From positions 1 through 25,000 of the forward strand of contig CAIIXF020000290.1 of NCBI GenBank assembly GCA_903813345.2: DNA of 25,000 nucleotides, read 5' to 3'. How positions within the stretch are numbered: the first letter of the stretch is position 1; each line of letters starts with the position of its first letter. The position numbers were made by a program, and so were the translations under genes. Shown piece after piece: positions 19,401 through 25,000 of the stretch. Origin of the DNA: Owenia fusiformis (taxonomy: Eukaryota; Annelida; Polychaeta; Sabellida; Oweniidae). The notes below the pieces were generated by a model. The model made no database searches and was not told the DNA's origin. It worked only from the letters and a program-made list of their open reading frames with translations.

Positions 19401-20480
19401 GCCTTTCACTCACAAAACTAATGAAAATTAAAATAAGGCTTACTTGTATTCCTGTAAGAGCGATAAATAATCTTAAGATATCATTGGTTCCTTCAAAGAT
19501 ACGGAATATTCTAAGATCTCTCATGACCTTTTCTAATCCACAGTCTCTCATGTATCCCATGCCTCCGAGAATCTGTATAGCTTCATCCGTACACATCCAC
19601 GCTGCTTCCTAGAATAGTACATAATATATCTTGTATTCTTCTTTAATTTGGCACGACTTAATTTGGCAATTTTGGGAGATCAGACATATTGGCATATATA
19701 GGGTGTTAGGCAGTTTTTCAAGAGGATGAATCTCATATCTTAATCCATCATATACCCTCCCACTTATCAAATTTTAATTGTTGTTGGTGAACAATTTAAA
19801 ATGCTCTAAATTGAATAACTGAAAGTTCACCGGCAAATACAGTAGAACAGTAAAACTAAAGTGAACACTTGTAAAGAGAAACACCTCCGAAGTGGAACGC
19901 TTTTGGCCAATTAATTAAATGTCACATTCATTCAAACTCATATCCAAACTGTGGTACTTACGGAGCCATATATTTTGCTAATAGCAGCCTCAATCTGGAA
20001 CTCTTTGGAACCCTGGTCCATATTTGCTGACACCATGTAAGCCATACTCTGAAAATAAATTTCAAAAGTTACATGTCTGAACCTCATTTGTTTACCTCCG
20101 TTTGTTTACTTCAGTTTATCTCAGTCTGTTTACCTCAGTTTGCTTATCTCAGTTTGTTTACCTGAGTTTGTTTACCTTATTATAGAGCATTTGGCTGAAC
20201 ATTGTTCTTTCACAAAATGGACATAAGGCTTAGTTCAGATGAATGAAAATTTTCATTTTCCTTAAAATTGTTGTTTACATTGACTGATTATTTCACCTGA
20301 CCTGTTAGTATTTCTAATTGTACAAATAAACAGACAATTCTAAACTACCCCTCCCCACATCAACCTATTACATACCTCTGTTACATAATGTGCTATAGCC
20401 ATTCGTGAGATTTTCTCCTGTATGGTGCCAAACTGGTCGATCTTCTTGCCAAACTGATTCCTCTGAGATGCATGCTCTAC
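16311..20480 (-). CDS. ACADVL: very-long-chain acyl-CoA dehydrogenase, C-terminal half (8 exons)
   Basis: Mitochondrial FAD enzyme that performs the first, trans-2,3-dehydrogenating step of beta-oxidation on long-chain acyl-CoAs and passes electrons to ETF. Joining exons 20480-20376, 20048-19962, 19608-19444, 18879-18782, 18178-18106, 17527-17455, 17007-16859 and 16448-16311 gives 888 nt, 295 codons plus stop, with every phase matching. The protein covers the acyl-CoA dehydrogenase C-terminal helical domain, with the catalytic Glu in [13 protein letters not shown], and the extra C-terminal region of about 180 residues typical of VLCAD/ACAD9, which supports membrane association and homodimer form. 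[12 protein letters not shown] and a terminal HPLGM favour ACADVL over ACAD9. The FAD-domain N-terminal half, transit peptide and promoter lie beyond the right edge. Confidence 0.93.
16657..16788. repeat. small foldback element (ACAACAGGC)
   Basis: Outer inverted repeats ACAACAGGC (16657-16665) and GCCTGTTGT (16780-16788), with two further internal AACAACAGGCAA copies. A diverged relative lies at about 15575-15690. It sits in the last ACADVL intron. Confidence 0.55.
16859..17007 (-). CDS. ACADVL: ACADVL exon (C-terminal domain)
   Basis: Acceptor GATTGCAG|ACG, donor GATGAG|GTACGT, 149 nt (2 + 49 codons). Encodes [20 protein letters not shown] followed by [10 protein letters not shown], the most conserved part of the VLCAD-specific C-terminal region. 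Confidence 0.93.
17455..17527 (-). CDS. ACADVL: ACADVL exon
   Basis: Acceptor TTTTTAG|ACTTCT, donor GTTG|GTATGT, 73 nt (24 codons + 1). Encodes [20 protein letters not shown], then KRIV and a split Asp codon; aligns with the LIKHKKGIV region of mammalian VLCAD. Confidence 0.9.
18106..18178 (-). CDS. ACADVL: ACADVL exon
   Basis: Acceptor TTATTATAG|GATGG, donor AACCAG|GTAGGT, 73 nt (1 + 24 codons). Encodes [20 protein letters not shown] then AGNQ. Its 3' splice site is preceded by a minisatellite in place of a normal polypyrimidine tract. Confidence 0.88.
18185..18262. repeat. 21-bp intronic minisatellite beside a splice acceptor
   Basis: About four copies of AACAATACAATAAATT(ACATT), starting 6 bases from the acceptor of the ACADVL exon at 18178. 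On the sense (minus) strand it supplies AATTTATTGTATTGTT-type T-rich sequence, and thus the polypyrimidine tract and perhaps the branch point. Confidence 0.85.
18782..18879 (-). CDS. ACADVL: ACADVL exon
   Basis: Acceptor TTTTCAG|TATGCA, donor AAGAG|GTATGC, 98 nt (32 codons + 2). Encodes [20 protein letters not shown] then [12 protein letters not shown] and a split Arg. KNP..N.GL matches the start of the VLCAD C-terminal extension. Confidence 0.9.
19444..19608 (-). CDS. ACADVL: ACADVL exon with catalytic glutamate
   Basis: Acceptor CTATTCTAG|GAAGCA, donor ATACAA|GTAAGC, 165 nt, 55 codons in phase 0. Encodes [20 protein letters not shown], then [20 protein letters not shown]. The Glu of FEGTND (codon 19494-19492) aligns with the family's catalytic base that abstracts the alpha proton. 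The exon ends ALTGIQ. Confidence 0.95.
19962..20048 (-). CDS. ACADVL: ACADVL exon
   Basis: Acceptor ATTTTCAG|AGTATG, donor GGCTCC|GTAAGT, 87 nt, 29 codons in phase 0. Encodes [20 protein letters not shown] and AAISKIYGS, nearly identical to mammalian VLCAD over the first 13 residues. Confidence 0.94.
20082..20179. repeat. 14-bp intronic tandem repeat, about seven copies
   Basis: The unit is approximately CCTCAGTTTGTTTA; it lies in the ACADVL intron between the exons at 20048 and 20376. Copies differ by single changes. Confidence 0.85.
20376..20480 (-). CDS. ACADVL: ACADVL first exon visible
   Basis: Acceptor TGATTTCAG|GTAGAG, donor ACAGAG|GTATGT, 105 nt, 35 codons in phase 0. Encodes [20 protein letters not shown], then [15 protein letters not shown] contains the Arg and Phe/Gly residues of the FAD pyrophosphate contact region in acyl-CoA dehydrogenases. 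The preceding exon is not in the window. Confidence 0.93.
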
Positions 20481-20598
20481 CTGAAATCACATGTTATGTT
20501 TAATATTTTATCTTATTTTGGTTTGTATGTAGATGTATGCTCTACCTGAAATCATATGTTATGTTTAATGTATTTCATCTTATTTTGGTTTTTATGTA
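20467..20598. repeat. 65-bp tandem duplication of an ACADVL splice acceptor
   Basis: Unit 1 (20467-20531) and unit 2 (20532 to about 20598) are nearly identical, and each contains the CTCTACCTGAAATCA block. The unit includes the first 14 nt of the exon, the AG acceptor and about 50 nt of intron. The outer copy retains TGATTTCAG|GTAGAGCAT. Confidence 0.9.
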
Positions 20599-21222
20599 TG
20601 TATTTTATGAGGATATAATAAACTGTAGTTCATTGTTATATTGTGCTTAGACTGGAGTGATTGATTCTTTTATCTTTCTTAATTGCTGAGATCGTATTTT
20701 GAGCACAATATTTTAAGGTTGAGAATTATGAGAATTACAGCTATTGGCCTTTTTAAGATACATTTAGTTGTGAGGGGACATACTACTTCGATAATTTTTA
20801 ACACGGAGCAGTAAAATTTATGTTGATCTATATACTAACTGCCAGATTCTGACCTGATAAAGACTTGGTTTGTTGATTTTATGGGGAAAATGTTATGGGA
20901 TGGAACCCCTCTTGCTTGTTGATTTAAATATCATATCTATAAAAATTTTACTACTGGTAAAATCCTTTGATATAATCCAGCATTCTGATACTCATAGCAT
21001 CTCTCTCTGTTGCATCGCAGAAGGATAGAGATGGAAAGGGCGTGGCTTACCACGATATAATCCAATGGCTCAGGAATATGTATATTAAATGCCAAATTGA
21101 AGTTTATCCAATCGGAGACTGACTGCCATACGAAAAAAATTCTCTCTCAGCCAGTCTCTGATTGAAAAAAAACTTTAATTTGGGATCAACTATACATGTT
21201 CCTGGGCCTCTGATATAGGCTA

Positions 21223-22019
21223 CCGTATTCTCTCCAATAAACGCACAGTGCGTCTACCAAATTCTCCTGGAGGAGATCGATGTCTCAAATGTCAAAATCC
21301 CCGGGGATTTGTGAAAAAAAAAATTTGGGCGATAATAGGGTGTTTCATGATTTTCCTCTTTAAAACTAGACTCACTCCAACTAGATAACATATTATCATA
21401 CCTCAATGTTTTCCTCATACATTTATCAATCTGCTGAATGTGTTTCCGTGGGTTAATTGGCATTGTAATACGCATCAATATTGATGATAAACATCCACTC
21501 CAATTGCTCCGAGCAGGCGCCATTTTGGAAATTGACACCGATACCTGAGTCAAAATCTAAAGGCTTCTTGTATCTGAATGGTCCTCATAGTTGGTGAAAA
21601 TATGTTTTATATCCATATAATGCTACTTAACATTTATAAAGGATTGAATATTTGTTTGTGGGAAAGGGCAGAAGAATATTTATAGTTTGTTTATAGATCA
21701 GAACTCCCATGATGCACTGAGAGTTTGAGTAATGGCGACGGGCCCGATTTAACGTTCATTGTAGCTTTTAACTCATCACTATAAGGTTATCATGAACGTA
21801 GTTATAGCTCATAAGGTTCCTTAGACACGTCTGTAACAGCATTATACTCACAAACGGCTCTATCGATAGCGGTAAGTGAATAATTCAATATTACCCTATT
21901 ATCGCCCGCTCGAAAATTTTTATTTTTTTCTTGATTTTTGTTTTTCAAGTTGCCAGTCTTTCTTGGAAAAGTCGGATGTGCGTTTATTGGAGTGTGTGCG
22001 TTTAATAGAGATAATACGG
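21223..22019. mobile_element. 797-bp MITE with TA target duplication
   Basis: The terminal inverted repeat CCGTATT(C/A)TCTC..TAAACGCAC is flanked by TA on both sides (21221-21222, 22020-22021), the signature of Tc1/mariner-type insertion. A second, perfect 15-bp inverted pair GGGCGATAATAGGGT (21327-21341) / ACCCTATTATCGCCC (21893-21907) with adjoining A/T-rich arms shows the inverted ends originally extended about 120 bp. A 99-codon minus-strand open frame (21553-21254) runs through the left end and matches nothing I know. No transposase was seen. Confidence 0.8.
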
Positions 22020-22552
22020 TATATGTATTCATTCAGAAAATATATCGAAGGTTGAAAAGTATTAATTGAATTTAGTGATTAACACATATGTACTTCTTAT
22101 CGAGCAATTTATTTTTATAAAGCATTGATTTAGGCTAAAAAGAAATGTTTGTGTTTTTATTCAAGTTGATTTTAAATGTAATGTAGTTTTGGACCTAAAC
22201 ACTACAGCCTGACTTATCAGACCTTAGCTTTGCATATAATCTACAAGAGGCTGTAGATACCAAAATATAGTCTACTGCACAGTCTTATATTAGTTATATC
22301 ATGGGCAGTATAGTTTATTATTGAACATGTAGGCTAAACTGTCCAAATATCAAAGAGATCTCAAAAAACACAAAAATTTGTGATTTCTTTACCATTTTAG
22401 GCTTACCATTTTTTCAAAAGGGTAGGATTTTTCCAATAAAAGACTCTGAAACGATTTAATTTGTTCACATCCATAATGCTTTACTTTTTACTCTACCCCT
22501 ATTTATAACTATAGACCCCTCCTTTACATTTCACAGGGTGGTATAAGTAAAT

Positions 22553-22600
22553 AGTTTTCCTTTCTACTGAATGGTGGCACTAATTAATAGCTCACTACAT
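22553..22600 (+). repeat. dispersed short repeat, copy 1
   Basis: Shares GTTTTC.TTTCT.C..A..GTGGCACTAAT.AATAGCTCA with 23441-23486. Family unknown. Confidence 0.5.
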
Positions 22601-22642
22601 TCATTGATGCTTTCACTAGATAACAACATAGTTTCCGTTTAA

Positions 22643-22865
22643 CCTCTTCAATGCCAGAGCATTCCATTGCATTTTTGCCAGTTTTACCATCTTAATATAC
22701 AATATGGGATGTGGTATTCATTCTTAGAAAATGTTGTTCAGATAAAGTCTGATGGAAGCGTTACACATATTTTGACACATAATCTTTACAAATTGGAAAT
22801 TGAGAGTAATTTTAATGTAAAATTCTATGATGATATTTCTTGTGTCTCTATTGGCATTGAAAGGG
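22643..22865. mobile_element. 223-bp piggyBac-type MITE
   Basis: TTAA (22639-22642) CCTCTTCAATGCCA ... TGGCATTGAAAGGG TTAA (22866-22869). TTAA duplications with CCC/GGG-like ends are diagnostic of piggyBac insertion. The inverted repeats match at 12 of 14 positions. There is no transposase; an 80-codon + strand frame across it is not convincing. Confidence 0.8.
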
Positions 22866-23440
22866 TTAACCCATGGGGGAATCACCTGTTCCATTATTTC
22901 TCTAAATAATCTGTTTGTTTTTTCTCTGTAACATTCCTCAAGATTGTGTCACTAGAATTAGTTCAAAACAAAAGTACGAGCACATGCATGCCATACTTGC
23001 TAAATGCAAATCCTGCAAACTTCTATTCCGTCAAAATCATTTGGTAATAAATTAGTAAAATTTGTGCTAATGTTGATTAACCATGTCAATTTTATATAAT
23101 CTATATTCTAATTGATTAATACAAATAAATGGAAATAAGATATAAAAAATTAAAATTAGTAAATGGCTTTCACTTCGCTGACATCATGAGGATAATAGAA
23201 CTGTAATAAGTTGTATTGTAATTAGTTGTATTGGAATAACTGTAATTATAACCCTTAGAATAAGGCCTAAATGACCTTAATGGAAATTTAAAGAAGTATT
23301 TACCAGTTCCTTTAAAATGATGCGACTGCAATTTTGATTGGGTAACTTAGATTTTAATCAACCTATACTGCTCGAGCAAAACAAGGTTAAAGGATCAAAG
23401 TGTACCTAAAATAACTGAAATTAAAATATTGAAAAGGGTA

Positions 23441-23486
23441 AATCTTTTCTGCCGAAGAGTGGCACTAATAAATAGCTCATTTCAAT
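23441..23486 (+). repeat. dispersed short repeat, copy 2
   Basis: Second copy of the GTGGCACTAAT.AATAGCTCA motif; same orientation as 22553-22600. Confidence 0.5.
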
Positions 23487-25000
23487 ATAGATTTTTTCTC
23501 TCTAATGGCATACTTTTAACATCAACGCATTCCCAAGTTAATTTTTTCCGAAATATTTGGAAAAAAATTGTCAATTTAGTACTTAGTGACCTCGCTTCTA
23601 TTGAACAAATGGGTGTTGCACCTTGTTGAAAATATATTTTCACCCTGTCAAAATGATAAAAAATGTTGAGATATTTCAACTAAAACAAATAGAATTAGGA
23701 TTTAGTATACTGTTGACAAAAACAGGGAGCTCATTGATAGACCTTTTCTCATGCTATCCCTTTCCAGGAATGTAATTGTTTTTTTTTAATTTTGACACAT
23801 CTTTTGGAAAAAATAAAATGTGGTTAACATAACCGGGTCATTTTTCTACAATAAAATCACACCAAACTGACATTAAGCCTGTAAGACCTTAACCTTCCAA
23901 AAAAGTAGATATTTTTTTAGTTTTTCCATGTTATTCTTTTTAAGTATCTTATCTTCATAGAAGAACATGTATCACAAACAACAAAAATAATTACAACAAG
24001 AAATCAACAAAAATAGAAAGAAGTTTATCTTTTTCGATAAAATTAAATAAAGAAGAATAACAAAATCACGCAATCACCTGCTCTTTATTCTACTAATTCA
24101 TCCGTTTATTTTTTTGTTGTACCTTTCTAAAAATTGTGTCAGTTAAATTTCTGTAATCCTATTATATTATTTATATAATCCCAGCATTTCACGAGTACCA
24201 TACCACACACGAATGTTTACGAAAACTCCTATTTTATATAAATTCATAAACAAACGTTTCGAATTATTTTTTTGAAATAATTGTAGAATTGCTCAATTTA
24301 CCAGTAAAATAAACCAAGAAGGGAATAAATCGAGTGGCAAAAATATGTGCGATTTTTTTGTTCTCGAATGACTGACATTTCCTGACTATTATGCTACAAA
24401 TATGTACACAGCAACTAAGCAAATCTTTCTTAATTGAATACATTAAATACAGTCTATTGTAGAGTGTTGGATCATGACCTTGTTTACCCGCTCTTCACAT
24501 AACGCACATATTTTCTTCTGATTAGAGTTGGTATTGATGAAGGGGGAGGGGGAGAATCAATACATAACACGTTGGAGTAAATAGTAAACAGTATGGGCGA
24601 GTAGGGGGGAGATTTTATGAAAGCCTATCTTTTGTTAATTGAAAAAATGTATCCTCTCAGATTGTGTGATGTGATGCATGAAGGTGTCTGTTAATTACTA
24701 TGGAAGTATTACATCATCAGATTTTAACAAAAAAAGACTGATGAAAAAATCTAGAACAGTTCATTCCACAAAAAATCTGGCAGTTTTTTGTAGCGGTCTT
24801 TATCTGACTTCACCTGACTATCAGATTTTTTAAAAAGACTGATCAAGACCGCCAAAAGCCCTCTGACGTCTGACCTTAATATCCTGTCAAGACCAGCAGT
24901 TTTTTCTCCCGATGGAATTATACAGGGGATCAAAAAAGACAAATTAGTGTAAATGGGGCTTAAGAGATATTCATATTATACAGACTTTACCAGATCAGAT

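Larger units (their letters stand above)
20481..25000. other. probable large ACADVL intron, no exon recognised
   Basis: I searched both strands by eye for the preceding VLCAD motifs (for example a GGGFKVAM or NNGRFG segment) and found none, so this is likely one intron of at least 4.5 kb or includes exons I missed. It carries two MITEs (21223-22019 and 22643-22865), a dispersed repeat pair and AT-rich sequence. A direct repeat TCAGATTTT..AAAAAGACTGAT occurs near 24718 and 24823, with a 63-codon minus-strand open frame around it that I cannot identify. Confidence 0.5.

Noticed and set aside
16311-20480. ACAD9 instead of ACADVL
   Set aside because: ACAD9 is the nearest paralogue, but [12 protein letters not shown] and the HPLGM end fit VLCAD better; a phylogeny with the full protein would settle it.
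24751-24942. 63-codon minus-strand frame as an ACADVL or other exon
   Set aside because: No similarity to acyl-CoA dehydrogenases, no convincing splice sites, and it overlaps a direct repeat.

Overview
This is a eukaryotic nuclear window from an AT-rich invertebrate genome. Exons are short with GT/AG introns and AATAAA poly(A) signals, and there are many low-copy mobile elements. The tyrosine-recombinase (YR) retrotransposon and the SINE-like repeats suggest a marine invertebrate, possibly a mollusc or other lophotrochozoan. That placement is inference. No prokaryotic, CRISPR or phage feature was seen.

Left third (about 1-7100): a decayed, intron-containing YR (DIRS-like) retrotransposon lies on the minus strand. 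In its own 5'->3' order it has three gag-like exons (7098-5713), a reverse transcriptase/RNase H region (5394-3540, resuming at 1710-1263) and the first part of a tyrosine recombinase (1262-357). A 5'-truncated LINE (1719-3531) sits inside its RNase H region, flanked by an exact 8-bp target-site duplication; removing it restores the host element's reading frame.

Middle (7100-12400): a 3.33-kb DNA transposon without a visible transposase (7984-11310) has perfect 19-bp terminal inverted repeats and a 3-bp AAT duplication. It carries a G-poor degenerate tandem array and a SINE-like fragment. To its right are a 48-bp minisatellite, an exact 64-bp copy of a sequence found near the window start, and a tRNA-like element.

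Host gene 1 (+ strand, 12462 to about 13715): the last two coding exons of an unidentified single-pass membrane protein, with stop codon, 3' UTR and poly(A) signal.

Host gene 2 (- strand, about 20480 to 16055): the last eight coding exons (295 codons plus stop) of a very-long-chain acyl-CoA dehydrogenase (ACADVL type). All exon phases agree and the catalytic Glu is present. The two host genes converge tail to tail, with a small inverted-repeat element (14770-15163) between them. The 5' part of ACADVL lies beyond the right edge. The 4.5 kb after 20480 is probably one large intron, carrying a TA-flanked MITE (21223-22019), a piggyBac-type TTAA MITE (22643-22865) and AT-rich sequence with no recognised exon.
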